Shown here piece by piece: positions 48,149 through 57,156 of a stretch of 64,000 bases of DNA. The notes under the pieces are model-generated. The model searched no databases. It was not told where the DNA came from and was given only the letters and a program-made list of their open reading frames with translations. Within the stretch, counting starts at the first letter, position 1. Each line of letters begins with the position of its first letter. This stretch comes from SSSZ01 sp016790965 (GTDB lineage Bacteria; Pseudomonadota; Gammaproteobacteria; Burkholderiales; Rhodocyclaceae). Location: assembly GCA_016790965.1 (NCBI GenBank), contig JAEUNZ010000034.1:1-64000 (forward strand), written 5' to 3'. Made by a program: the position numbers and the translations under genes.

Positions 48149-49134
48149 TGGGCCTGCTTGCCGCCATCACCGGCCTTCTGCACCGGGCGCCGCCACCGGA
48201 TTCCGCCACCCGCGAGGGGCTCGCCCGCATCACCGAACTGGTGGATCCCCTCGTCAAGGCGGCACCGGATTTCGACCGCCGCCTGGAAGCCCCCGTGCAC
48301 CACGCCCTGGCCTATTGTGAGGGCCTGGTGGACGGCCTGCCCGGCCCCTGCACGATCGACGCCCGCGCCTTCGCCGCAGATCCCCTGGTGCATGCCCTCT
48401 TCGCCACCGCCGACGACATCCGCGGCATGCTGGGGCGCAGTCAGGCCGTGCGGGATTTCCTGGCCGATCCTGCCAGCCGCGGGAGCGACAGCTTCTACGC
48501 CCTGCTGGCGGCCCGCCGCCAGCAGAAAAAGCAGCTAGGCCTGGGGCTTCAGGGCGACACGGTGCACGGCGAAATCCCCCAAACGGTGCTTTATTTTGCT
48601 GACCACACCCTGGTGGAGCCGCGCTGCGAGCTGGTCGAAGCCCGCAGGGCGCTGCGGGCCAGCGCCTTCGACAGCCTGCTACGGAATTTCCATGCCCACC
48701 TGGAGGGTCTGCGCCTGGAATGGGACGAAACCCGCGGCGACCGCTCACGGGAGCAGGCCCACCTCGCCCTGCTGCGGGGCACCACACCGGGGCCGGAATA
48801 CGCCGTCCATACCCGCCGGCTGGCAGAACTCGACGCCCATCTGCGTTCCGTGGCCACCTCTCTGGAGCCGGACCCCCTGGTGCGGGCACTCTCCGAATTC
48901 CTCCTGGCGCCGGAATTGTCCCTGGCCCTGCGTCCCTGCTCCCTGGCTGTAGATCGTCTGGGTGTCGTCGCCAACCCCGAACGGCCGGGCGATGCCGAGG
49001 TCCTCGATTTTCCCGAACTGTGCGGCCGCGACAAACGCCACTATCTCGTCATGCTGGTCCGCGTAAACCGCGCCGAGGCCGAGGCCGCAGTGGCCTCCGT
49101 CCTCGACCTCAAACACCGTTTCGTCATCCTGTGA
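48148..49134 (+). CDS. Conserved hypothetical protein downstream of liuE
   Basis: A 328-residue, mostly helical, soluble protein (MGLLAAITGLLHRAPPPDSA at the start; DKRHYLVMLVRVNRAEAEAA near the end) that I cannot place in a known family. It has no signal peptide or catalytic motif. It starts at the last base of the liuE stop and overlaps the DUF1289 gene by four bases, so it is in the liu transcript without an obvious role in leucine catabolism. Confidence 0.65.
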   Translation: MGLLAAITGLLHRAPPPDSATREGLARITELVDPLVKAAPDFDRRLEAPVHHALAYCEGLVDGLPGPCTIDARAFAADPLVHALFATADDIRGMLGRSQAVRDFLADPASRGSDSFYALLAARRQQKKQLGLGLQGDTVHGEIPQTVLYFADHTLVEPRCELVEARRALRASAFDSLLRNFHAHLEGLRLEWDETRGDRSREQAHLALLRGTTPGPEYAVHTRRLAELDAHLRSVATSLEPDPLVRALSEFLLAPELSLALRPCSLAVDRLGVVANPERPGDAEVLDFPELCGRDKRHYLVMLVRVNRAEAEAAVASVLDLKHRFVIL

Positions 49135-49340
49135 GTCCCCTCGCCTCCCCCTGCATCGACGTGTGTCGCATGGACGCCAGCAGCGGCCTTTGCCTGGGCT
49201 GCCTGCGCAGCCTGGACGAGATCGCCGCCTGGGGCGGCGCCGACGAGGCGAAGCGCATTGCCATCCTGGCCGCCGTCGCCCGGCGACGCCAGGAGCTCGA
49301 TTCCTGGGACGGCCCCTTGCGCTGCGACTGCGAACTATGA
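49131..49340 (+). CDS. DUF1289 small Cys-rich protein
   Basis: A 69-residue protein with SPCIDVCRMDASSGLCLGCL, the four-cysteine DUF1289 signature (CxxxC...CxGC), followed by a helical tail DEIAAWGGADEAKRIAILAA. The function is unknown; metal binding is likely. GTG at 49131 overlaps the upstream stop (GTGA). Confidence 0.8.
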   Translation: MSPLASPCIDVCRMDASSGLCLGCLRSLDEIAAWGGADEAKRIAILAAVARRRQELDSWDGPLRCDCEL

Positions 49341-49516
49341 GCGACGAAGACTTCTACCCTTGCATCGGAATTTGCATGCCCGACCCCGACTCCGGCCGCT
49401 GTATGGGCTGCGGCCGGCCCCCGCTTGAATCGCCGGAGGTCGTCGTCATTCCCGAGGTGCGACGCAGTGACACCCCTGAGCCACGCTCGGTGGGAGACCC
49501 GGACACCCCCGCATGA
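49337..49516 (+). CDS. Second DUF1289-like mini-protein
   Basis: A 59-residue protein with YPCIGICMPDPDSGRCMGCG, the same four-cysteine arrangement as the gene just before it, but with a short acidic tail instead of the helix. The start overlaps the previous stop (ATGA) and its own stop overlaps the next gene. It looks like a tandem paralogue. Confidence 0.68.
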   Translation: MSDEDFYPCIGICMPDPDSGRCMGCGRPPLESPEVVVIPEVRRSDTPEPRSVGDPDTPA

Positions 49517-50424
49517 GCCTTCCCCCTTCTCTACGCGTCCTCGAACGCGGCTGGCTGTCGGCCAACAACGTCGTCTTCCTCGATGGCGACGAGGCCACCG
49601 TGGTCGATACCGGCTACGTCACTCACGCCGCCCAGACTGTGGAACTCGTGCGCCACGCCCTCGACGGGCGGCGTCTGGCCCGGGTCGTCAATACCCATTC
49701 CCACTCTGACCACATCGGCGGCAATGCCGCCTTGCAGGCAGCCTTCGGCTGCCGCATCGTCGTTCCTGGCGGGTTGGCGGCCAGCGTGGCGGAATGGGAC
49801 GAAGACGCCCTGCTGCTCTCGCCCCTGGGACAGCAGGCTGCACGCTTCAGCCACGACGCCACGCTCCAGGCCGGCAACCGTCTGGAAATGGGGGGGCTGG
49901 AGTGGGAGGCGCTGGCCGTTCCTGGCCACGACATGGAAGCCCTGGCTTACTACAACGCCGAAAAACGCATCCTCATTTCCGGCGACGCCTTCTGGCAGAA
50001 CGGCTTCGGCGTTGCCTTTCCGGAACTGCTCGCCCAGGCCGATGGCCTCGCCGCCACCCGTGCCACCCTGGAGCGCTTGGCCGCCCTGCCCCTGGACTGG
50101 GTCATTCCCGGCCACGGCAGCCCCTTCTGCACCGTTCAGGAGGCCTTTGCCAAGGCCTTCGGCAAGCTGGCCCATTTCGAAGCCAACCTGGACCACCTGG
50201 CCTGGCACGGCATCAAGGTCATCGTTTCGTTTGCCATCATGGAACGACGTTCCCTGGCCCGGGACGAGGTGGCGCCTTTCCTGGCCGGGCTCACCTTCGC
50301 CAATGCGGTCAACGACCGCTATTTGCGCTTGACCCCCGATGAACTCGCGTCGCGCGTGGTGCGCGACCTGTTGGCCGTGGGCGCCCTGCGCCGCGCAGCG
50401 GGCGGAATCCTAGTTCCGGCCTGA
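49513..50424 (+). CDS. Metallo-beta-lactamase-fold hydrolase
   Basis: A 303-residue MBL-fold enzyme with VVNTHSHSDHIGGNAALQAA (HxHxDH zinc motif), VPGHDMEALAYYN, ILISGDAFW and VIPGHGSPF, all in order. The C-terminal 70 residues are helical. It is the last gene of the rightward liu-linked run, with a stop that crosses the convergent GGDEF gene end. The substrate is unknown. Confidence 0.86.
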   Translation: MSLPPSLRVLERGWLSANNVVFLDGDEATVVDTGYVTHAAQTVELVRHALDGRRLARVVNTHSHSDHIGGNAALQAAFGCRIVVPGGLAASVAEWDEDALLLSPLGQQAARFSHDATLQAGNRLEMGGLEWEALAVPGHDMEALAYYNAEKRILISGDAFWQNGFGVAFPELLAQADGLAATRATLERLAALPLDWVIPGHGSPFCTVQEAFAKAFGKLAHFEANLDHLAWHGIKVIVSFAIMERRSLARDEVAPFLAGLTFANAVNDRYLRLTPDELASRVVRDLLAVGALRRAAGGILVPA

Positions 50425-51369
50425 TTTGGGCGCCACGATCTGATTGCGCCCGGCGTTCTTGGCTCGCTTGAGGGCCTTGGTCGCCGCCTCGCACACCTCC
50501 GCGAAGCTTTGCCCCGCCGACCATTCGGCAATGCCGCCTGAAACGGTGAGGGAAACGTCCAGCCCCATGGGCAGGCGGATGGGCGTCGCTGCGATGGCGC
50601 CGCGCAGGCGTTCGGCGGTCAGGCGCGCATGGACCGACTCGGTGGCCGGCATGAGCACGGCGATCTCGTCGCCGCCAAAGCGGGCGCAGAGATCGTTGAG
50701 GCGCAGGCTGTGGCCGACGATGCGGCCGGCGTGACGCAGGGCCTGGTCGCCGGCTTCGGTACCGTAGAGTTCGTTGAGCTTGGCGAAGTAATCGACATCG
50801 AGCAGCAGCAGGGAAACCCGCTGCCCGATGCGCTCGCAGAGATCGATCTGGCGCGGGAAGACATCGTCGGCCCAGGCGCGGGTGCGCAGGCCGGTGACGT
50901 CGTCCGTTTCCACCTCGCGGCTCTGCTCCCGGCGTAGTTCCAGGCTGGAGAGCAGCACCGCGTTGTTCTCGCGGATGCGCCCGGCCAGGATGCGCAGAAG
51001 ATTGAAGGCCGTGGCCTGGTGGCGGGCCAGCAGGTTCCACAGGACCGCCTGGGGAATGGCCAGCAGGCGGCAGGTACCATGGGCCATGACGTAGGCCGAC
51101 GGCGGCCGGGAATCGACGATGGACAGCTCGCCCACGCATTCGCCGGTGCCCAGGCGGACGATGGGCTTGGAAGCGTCGGGCTCCAGGCATACCAGTAGTT
51201 CGCCGTCGAGGATGACGTAGATCTCGCTGTTGTTCTGGGCCGGGTCTAGCAGGGTATCGCCGCCCTCCAGCATGACCTCCCGGCTGCCGTCCAGGGTTCC
51301 CCGCAGGGCGTCGGGGTCCACGCCGCGGAACAGCGGGGCGGCGGCCAGAATGAGATCGATGGTTTCCAT
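50410..51369 (-). CDS. Cyclic-nucleotide-binding-domain diguanylate cyclase
   Basis: A 319-residue protein. Residues about 10-130 form a cNMP-binding beta-roll (GGDTLLDPAQNNSEIYVILD, GTGECVGELSIVDSRPPSAY). Residues about 160-315 form a GGDEF domain with RFGGDEIAVL and an inhibitory-site RLND five residues earlier. GGDEI deviates from GGDEF/GGEEF in the last position, so activity is likely but not certain. It is followed upstream by an M20 peptidase gene on the same strand. Confidence 0.87.
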   Translation of the reverse strand: METIDLILAAAPLFRGVDPDALRGTLDGSREVMLEGGDTLLDPAQNNSEIYVILDGELLVCLEPDASKPIVRLGTGECVGELSIVDSRPPSAYVMAHGTCRLLAIPQAVLWNLLARHQATAFNLLRILAGRIRENNAVLLSSLELRREQSREVETDDVTGLRTRAWADDVFPRQIDLCERIGQRVSLLLLDVDYFAKLNELYGTEAGDQALRHAGRIVGHSLRLNDLCARFGGDEIAVLMPATESVHARLTAERLRGAIAATPIRLPMGLDVSLTVSGGIAEWSAGQSFAEVCEAATKALKRAKNAGRNQIVAPKSGRN

Positions 51370-51388
51370 GGTTTTCCCTTTCTCCCGT

Positions 51389-52552
51389 TCAGGAACGCGG
51401 CAGCGCCCGTTGCACCAGGCGGACCCAGTAGGCGACACCCAGGGCCAGGGCGTCGTCGTTGAAATCGTAATGGGGATTGTGCAGGGTACACCCCCCGGTG
51501 CCTGGGCCATTGCCCAACCAGACGTAGCAACCCGGCTTTTCCCGCAGCATGTAGGCGAAATCTTCGGCCCCCATGGAGGGCAATTCGTCGGCCCTCACCC
51601 GATCGGCCCCCAGCACCTCGGCGGCCACCTCGCGGCAGAAGGTGCTTTCGGCGGCGCTGTTGACGGTGGGGGGGTAGCGGTGATCGAAGTGCACCGTGAT
51701 CTGGCCGCCGAAGGCGCTGGCGATCCCGCCGCACAGGCGCTCGATGGCGCGCTCGACGGACTCCTGCACTTCGGGCTTGAAGCTGCGGATGGTGCCGCGC
51801 AGGACGACTTCCTCGGGGATCACGTTCCAGGCTTCGCCGCCGTGAAACTGGGTGACGCTCACTACCGCCGCCTCACAGGGATGCAGGTTGCGGCTGACCA
51901 CGGTTTGCAGGGCCTGTACCAATTGGCTGCCGGCGACGATGGCATCCACCCCCTGGTGGGGCATGGCCGCGTGGCAGCCGTGCCCGCGCACCACGATCTC
52001 GAAGCCGCAGGTGCCGGCCATCACGGGCCCCGGCATGACCGCCATTTCCCCCAACGGAATGCCGGGCCAGTTGTGCAGGCCATAGACCGCCTCGACCGGA
52101 AAACGGCTGAACAGCCCTTCCGCGATCATCACCGCCGCGCCCCCCTCGGCTTCCTCGGCAGGTTGGAAGATGAATACCGCGGTGCCGTCGAAATCCGGCT
52201 CCGCTGCCAGGCGGCGCGCCGCGCCCAGGAGCATGGCGGTATGGCCGTCGTGGCCACAGGCGTGCATCCGGCCGGGATGGCGCGAGCGGTGTGGGAACTC
52301 GTTCAGTTCGGCCAGGGGCAGCGCATCCATGTCGGCCCGCAGGCCCACCATGCGCGGCGAGGCGCCCGCCCGCAGCACGCCCACCACGCCGGTGCGGGCC
52401 AGCCCGCGATGGACTTCGAGGCCGGCCCGCGCCAACTCCGCCGCCACCCGGTCGGCAGTGCGGTGCTCGTCGAAGGCCAGTTCCGGGTGGGCATGCAGAT
52501 CGCGACGCAGGGCCACCAGTTCGGCAAGATCGGGGATTTCGAGGGGCGGCAT
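51389..52552 (-). CDS. M20-family amidohydrolase (hippurate hydrolase-like)
   Basis: A 387-residue metallopeptidase-fold amidohydrolase. LRRDLHAHPELAFDEHRTAD, GLRADMDALPL, MHACGHDGHTAMLLGAARRL and FIFQPAEEAEGGA supply the family's zinc/manganese ligands and catalytic Glu. The late MGAEDFAYML carries the last ligand. It likely hydrolyses N-acyl amino acids; the exact substrate is unknown. Confidence 0.9.
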   Translation of the reverse strand: MPPLEIPDLAELVALRRDLHAHPELAFDEHRTADRVAAELARAGLEVHRGLARTGVVGVLRAGASPRMVGLRADMDALPLAELNEFPHRSRHPGRMHACGHDGHTAMLLGAARRLAAEPDFDGTAVFIFQPAEEAEGGAAVMIAEGLFSRFPVEAVYGLHNWPGIPLGEMAVMPGPVMAGTCGFEIVVRGHGCHAAMPHQGVDAIVAGSQLVQALQTVVSRNLHPCEAAVVSVTQFHGGEAWNVIPEEVVLRGTIRSFKPEVQESVERAIERLCGGIASAFGGQITVHFDHRYPPTVNSAAESTFCREVAAEVLGADRVRADELPSMGAEDFAYMLREKPGCYVWLGNGPGTGGCTLHNPHYDFNDDALALGVAYWVRLVQRALPRS

Positions 52553-52736
52553 GGGGAAAACTCCAGGGGAAGACTATTAGACCGGCAAACGGCCGGTGCG
52601 ACAACCGTCCCGAGCACCGTGACCCGCGTCCGGCGGGCTGGATTGCACGGAGCCGCGGGGAACCCGAGCCCGGATTTATGCCGCCTTTTTATTTGCTGCC
52701 TTGCCGCCATCGGGCCGCTTCATTATCCTGCGGACC

Positions 52737-53585
52737 ATGGACCTCATCCTCATCAGCGGCCTCTCCGGTTCTGGCAAGTCCGTCGCCCTTCATCTCCTGG
52801 AAGATTCGGGCTACTACTGCGTGGACAATCTGCCGGTGGTCATGCTGACCATCCTGGTGCGCATGTTGAAAGAAGAGGGTATCCGCAAGGTGGCCATAGG
52901 GGTCGACGCCCGCTCCGGCGACGGAATCACCCTGCTGGAGGACAAGTTGAAGACCCTGGGCGAGGAGTGCGAGCGCTTTGCCTTCCTCTTCCTGTACTGC
53001 AAGGAGGACACCCTCCTGAAGCGCTATTCGGAATCGCGTCGCCGTCATCCGCTGGCTTCCGAGGGACGCACCCTGGAAGAGGCCATCCGTCTGGAGCGGG
53101 AACTGCTCGACCCGGTCGGCGCCCTGGGGCACCGCATAGACACCAGCGATCTGAAGGCCAACGCCCTGCGCGAATGGGTGCGGCAGTTCATCGACGCCGA
53201 ACCGGGGCGGGGACTCATCCTGCTCTTCGAATCCTTTGGCTTCAAGCACGGCGTTCCCCTCGACGCCGACCTGGTCTTCGACGTGCGCTGCCTGCCCAAT
53301 CCATACTACGACGTGCAATTACGGCCGCTGACCGGCATCGACGCCCCGGTGATCGAATTCCTGGAAAGCCAGTACGAAGTGCGCGCCATGCGGGAGGACA
53401 TCCGCCGCTTTGTCGCCACCTGGCTGCCCGCCTATATCCGCGACAACCGCAACTACCTCACCGTCGCCATCGGCTGTACCGGCGGCCAGCACCGCTCGGT
53501 CCATATCGCCGACTGGCTGGCCCGGGAATTCCGCGACCGCGCCCGGGTGCTCATCCGTCACCGGGCGCTGTCCGGTGCCGCATGA
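52737..53585 (+). CDS. rapZ: RNase adapter protein RapZ
   Basis: A 282-residue P-loop protein starting MDLILISGLSGSGKSVALHL (Walker A) and continuing with YYCVDNLPVVML, RRHPL, VRCLPNPYY and the C-terminal IGCTGGQHRSVHIADWL. RapZ binds GlmZ-type sRNAs and nucleotides in enterobacteria. In betaproteobacteria it usually follows ptsN and hprK, but neither is upstream here. Confidence 0.93.
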   Translation: MDLILISGLSGSGKSVALHLLEDSGYYCVDNLPVVMLTILVRMLKEEGIRKVAIGVDARSGDGITLLEDKLKTLGEECERFAFLFLYCKEDTLLKRYSESRRRHPLASEGRTLEEAIRLERELLDPVGALGHRIDTSDLKANALREWVRQFIDAEPGRGLILLFESFGFKHGVPLDADLVFDVRCLPNPYYDVQLRPLTGIDAPVIEFLESQYEVRAMREDIRRFVATWLPAYIRDNRNYLTVAIGCTGGQHRSVHIADWLAREFRDRARVLIRHRALSGAA

Positions 53586-53603
53586 GCGGCGGCGTCCCTG
53601 ACC

Positions 53604-54014
53604 GTGTCCCCACCGCCCCCCCCGCTGCGCGAGCGTCTTGCCCCCTGGCTGGCCCTGCTGCGACCGGGGGATTGGCTGATCTTCGCCGCTGCCGCCCTGG
53701 CCGCCGGCGTTTCCTTTCCCCTCTTCTGGCAAGGGGGCCTCGCCGAGCGCGCGGTGATCCGCCAGGAGGGCGCCATTTTCGCCCAGGTGGATCTGCACGC
53801 CCGGCGCCGCATCGAGGTGGCGGGTCCGCTGGGCACCACCGTCATCGCCATTGAGCCGGGCAAGGCCCGCGTCGTCTCCGACCCCGGCCCCCGCCAATAC
53901 TGCGTGCGCCAGGGCTGGCTCAGCCGCCCCGGCGAAATCGCCATCTGCGCGCCCAACCGGGTGAGCCTGGCCATCGCCGGCCGCACCAAGGCCTATGACA
54001 GCCTCAGTTATTGA
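53604..54014 (+). CDS. NusG domain II-containing membrane protein
   Basis: A 136-residue protein with one N-terminal membrane helix (WLIFAAAALAAGVSFPLFW) followed by an exported NusG-II-type beta domain ending in PRQYCVRQGWLSRPGEIAIC. Such proteins commonly precede Gx-transporter-family genes, as here, where the two frames overlap by 20 bases. The role is unknown. GTG 53604 is the start. Confidence 0.8.
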   Translation: MSPPPPPLRERLAPWLALLRPGDWLIFAAAALAAGVSFPLFWQGGLAERAVIRQEGAIFAQVDLHARRRIEVAGPLGTTVIAIEPGKARVVSDPGPRQYCVRQGWLSRPGEIAICAPNRVSLAIAGRTKAYDSLSY

Positions 54015-54531
54015 ACTGCCCGTCACCGCCGCTGACCGGCGCATCGCCCGCCTGGCCGCGGCGGCCGTCGGGCTGTCCCTGGTGGACGCGGCCATCCCCA
54101 CCCCGCTGCCGGGCGTCAAGCCGGGGCTGGCCAATATCGTCACCCTGCTGGTCCTGCATCGCTACGGCTGGGGCACCGCCGCCTGGGTCACCGGCCTGCG
54201 GGTGGTGGCCGGCAGCATCCTTCTGGGGCAGTTTCTCGCCCCGGGATTTTTCCTTTCCCTCACCGGCGGCGTGGCCAGCCTCCTGGTCCTGGCTGCAGCC
54301 CGTCATCTGCCGGGCCGGACCTTCGGACCGGTGAGCTGGAGCCTCCTGGCCGCCCTGGCCCATATCGGCGGCCAAGTGCTCCTTGCCCGCGCTTGGCTCA
54401 TCCCCCATGATGGCGTCTTCCTGCTGGCACCGCTCTTCGCCGCCGCTGCCGTCGTCTTCGGCACCGCCAACGGCCTCATCGTGGCGCGCCTGCTGGCCGA
54501 TGCCCCGCTTGCGGAGAAAACCCATGCCTGA
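53995..54531 (+). CDS. Gx transporter family protein (heptaprenyl diphosphate synthase subunit I-like)
   Basis: A 178-residue membrane protein with five or six hydrophobic segments and the family block PLPGVKPGLANIVTLLVLHR near residue 38. The family is annotated either as heptaprenyl diphosphate synthase component I or as an ECF-S-like transporter; the membrane topology favours transport. It overlaps the NusG-II gene upstream and ubiX downstream. Confidence 0.83.
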   Translation: MTASVIELPVTAADRRIARLAAAAVGLSLVDAAIPTPLPGVKPGLANIVTLLVLHRYGWGTAAWVTGLRVVAGSILLGQFLAPGFFLSLTGGVASLLVLAAARHLPGRTFGPVSWSLLAALAHIGGQVLLARAWLIPHDGVFLLAPLFAAAAVVFGTANGLIVARLLADAPLAEKTHA

Positions 54532-55132
54532 AACCCTCTGCCTCGCCTGGACCGGTGCCTCAGGCATGCCCTATGGCCTGCGCCTGCTCGAATGCCTGCT
54601 GGCCGCCGGGGTGCGCGTCCAGTTGCTCTACTCCCAGGCCGCCCAGATCGTCGCCCGCCAGGAAATCGGTCTTGACCTGCCGTCGCGACCCGCCGAAGCC
54701 CGAGACATTCTGGTCGCCCGCCTGGCCGCCGACCCGGATCGCCTGGCGGTCTACGGCCGAGAGGAGTGGTTTGCCCCCATGGCCTCCGGCTCCAACCCTC
54801 CCGACGCCATGGTCATCTGCCCCTGCACCATGGGCACCCTGGGGGCTGTCGCCCAGGGCCTGGCCGACAAGCTCATCGAACGGGCCGCCGACGTCATGTT
54901 GAAGGAGGGCCGCCCCCTTATCCTGGTACCGCGGGAAACGCCGCTTTCCGCCATCCATCTGGAGAACATGCTGCGCCTCGCCCGGGCGGGGGCCATCCTC
55001 CTGCCCCCCAACCCCGGTTTCTATCACCATCCACAAAGTGTGAGCGACCTGGTCGATTTCGTCGTCGCCCGCATCCTGGATCGCCTGGGCGTTCCTCACA
55101 GCCTGGTACGGCCCTGGGGCGCCGACACCTGA
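54524..55132 (+). CDS. ubiX: Flavin prenyltransferase UbiX
   Basis: A 202-residue homo-oligomeric enzyme making prenylated FMN for UbiD-type decarboxylases. LAWTGASGMPYGLRLLECLL, VICPCTMGTLGAVAQGLADK, LILVPRETPLSAIHLENMLR and PPNPGFYHHPQSVSDLVDF are all canonical. It overlaps the Gx gene by eight bases and the LON-domain gene by one. Confidence 0.93.
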   Translation: MPETLCLAWTGASGMPYGLRLLECLLAAGVRVQLLYSQAAQIVARQEIGLDLPSRPAEARDILVARLAADPDRLAVYGREEWFAPMASGSNPPDAMVICPCTMGTLGAVAQGLADKLIERAADVMLKEGRPLILVPRETPLSAIHLENMLRLARAGAILLPPNPGFYHHPQSVSDLVDFVVARILDRLGVPHSLVRPWGADT

Positions 55133-55761
55133 TGGGGCTCTTCCGCTTCGGGCGCGCCACCCCGGCGCCGCAGACCTGCGACATCGCGCTCTTTCCGCTC
55201 AACACGGTGCTTTTTCCCGGCGGGCTCCTCAAGCTGAAGCTCTTCGAACAGCGCTATCTCGACATGGCCAGCGGCTGCTTGCGCCAGGACGAATGCTTCG
55301 GGGTCTGCCTCATCCTCAAGGGGCAGGAAGTAGGGGCGCCCGCCGAGGTCTATCCGACGGGCACCCTGGCCCGCATCCTCGATTGCGATGTGCCCCAACT
55401 GGGCCTCATGCAACTCCGCGTGCGGGGCGAGGGGCGTTTCCGCCTGCTCGACAGCAGCGCCGCCCCCGACCACCTGCTGCGTGGGCGGGTCGAACTCCTG
55501 CCCCCACCGCCCACGACGCCCCTGCCCGACTGGGCCGAGCGCCTGCTCCCATTGCTGCAACGCATCGTCGGCGACCAGGGCGACGATGCTGTGGCCCGAC
55601 CGCACCGCTACGACGACGCCGACTGGGTCGGCTGCCGCCTTACCGAGGTGCTGCCGGTGCAGAACCTGGCCAAGCAGAAACTTCTGGAACTGGACGACCC
55701 GGTGGTACGGCTGGAAATCCTGGAGAAATTCCTCAGCCAGCGGGGGCTGCTGAGCTCTTGA
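55132..55761 (+). CDS. LON substrate-binding-domain protein
   Basis: A 209-residue protein consisting of the N-terminal Lon domain alone: CDIALFPLNTVLFPGGLLKL, FEQRYLDMASGCLRQDECFG, GRFRLLD and a helical C-terminal half. No ATPase or protease domain is present. Such stand-alone proteins (PUA-like fold) are of unclear function. It starts at the last base of ubiX. Confidence 0.87.
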   Translation: MGLFRFGRATPAPQTCDIALFPLNTVLFPGGLLKLKLFEQRYLDMASGCLRQDECFGVCLILKGQEVGAPAEVYPTGTLARILDCDVPQLGLMQLRVRGEGRFRLLDSSAAPDHLLRGRVELLPPPPTTPLPDWAERLLPLLQRIVGDQGDDAVARPHRYDDADWVGCRLTEVLPVQNLAKQKLLELDDPVVRLEILEKFLSQRGLLSS

Positions 55762-55974
55762 GCGCGCCGCTTACGCCACGCTGGCGCGGGAGAAGCATGG
55801 GGGCCTCGTAGGCAGTCTGCGCGGCCCGCGGCCGTCCCCGCGGGCCCGCATCGCCCGGGCACGTCCCGGCCACGCCCTCCTCGGGCGCCGGCCCAAAGAA
55901 CTAGTCCTTCGCCGGAGGCCGGCGGCATCCTGCTGTCCGGTACCATCGGCGTCTCCCACTCGCCCTCGGGGACC

Positions 55975-57138
55975 ATGGCCTTCGATTTCAAGCGCTTCGC
56001 GTTGCATTACCTGATCGCCGATACGCCGCCCCTGGCCGCGGCGGAACGGCGCAAGGCCGCTCTCGGTTCCCTGGTCGGCATGGCCGTGGCGGCGTGTCTC
56101 GTGGCGGCGGCACCGGCGGGCAGCCTCTGGCTGGTGGCGGCGGTGGGGGCCACGTCGATCATCCTTTTCGCCCTGCCCCACAGCCCCCTGGCCCAACCCT
56201 GGTCCATCTTCGGCGGCTACCTGGGGGCGACGGTGTGCGCCCTGGCGGCGAGCGCCCTGGTGCCCTGGCCCGCCGCGGCTGCAGCCCTTGCCCTGGGCGC
56301 CACGGTCCTCTTCATGACCCGCTTCAAATGCCTGCACCCACCCGGCGGCGCCCTGGTCCTGCTCATCGTCGTCGAGGGAACTCCCACGCTGCTGCGAGCC
56401 GGGCAGATCATGGCGGTGGTCCTGGCCAACGCAGCGGCCACCCTGGTGGCGGCCCTGCTCATCAACAACCTTCTCCTCGGCCGCCGCTACCCCAAGTGCC
56501 GCACCGAGCCGCCCGCCAGTCCCCACCGCACCCGGGACGGTGCCCCCACCGAGCGTATTGGTCTCTCCCACGCCGACCTGGACCACGCAGTGCGCGCCCT
56601 GGGTACCTTCGTCGACATCCAGGAGCAGCAACTGGTCGATCTCTACACCCTGGCCGTAAACCATGCCTTCGAGCGCCATCTGGGAGTGTCCTGCGGCGAC
56701 ATCATGGCCCGCGACGTGGTGACGGTGGAATTCGGCACCGACCTGGAGGAAGCCTGGAATCTCCTGCGTCGCCACAAGATCAAGGCCCTGCCGGTGGTGG
56801 ACGGCTTTCGCCGCGTGCTGGGTATCGTGACTGTCGCCGACTACCAGCGCCAGCTCGACGACACCACGGCGGCCGGGCTCGCTGCCCGACTGCAGGGCCT
56901 CCTGCGCCGCACCCCGGGTGAAAAGTCGGAAAAGGCCGAGGTGGTGGGGCAGATCATGACCGACGAGGTGTACACCGCCAGCGTCACCACGCCGGTGGCC
57001 GACCTGGTGCAGCAACTGTCCGACAAGGGCCTGCACCACATTCCGGTGGTGGATGACAAAAAGAAGCTGGTGGGCATGGTCACCCAGTCGGACCTCATCG
57101 CCGCCCTCTACCGGCGCGTGGCGCTGGCTGCGGCCTGA
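55975..57138 (+). CDS. HPP-family membrane protein fused to two CBS domains
   Basis: A 387-residue protein. Residues 1-170 are an HPP-type integral membrane domain (four hydrophobic segments, signature CLHPPGGALVLL). Residues about 240-300 and 325-380 are CBS domains (DIMARDVVTVEFGTDLEEAW..., QIMTDEVYTASVTTPVADLV...), which often bind adenine nucleotides. HPP proteins are linked to nitrite or other anion transport. The 213-base gap upstream shows no gene. Confidence 0.87.
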   Translation: MAFDFKRFALHYLIADTPPLAAAERRKAALGSLVGMAVAACLVAAAPAGSLWLVAAVGATSIILFALPHSPLAQPWSIFGGYLGATVCALAASALVPWPAAAAALALGATVLFMTRFKCLHPPGGALVLLIVVEGTPTLLRAGQIMAVVLANAAATLVAALLINNLLLGRRYPKCRTEPPASPHRTRDGAPTERIGLSHADLDHAVRALGTFVDIQEQQLVDLYTLAVNHAFERHLGVSCGDIMARDVVTVEFGTDLEEAWNLLRRHKIKALPVVDGFRRVLGIVTVADYQRQLDDTTAAGLAARLQGLLRRTPGEKSEKAEVVGQIMTDEVYTASVTTPVADLVQQLSDKGLHHIPVVDDKKKLVGMVTQSDLIAALYRRVALAAA

Positions 57139-57156
57139 ACTGCTGCTCCGCAGCCC

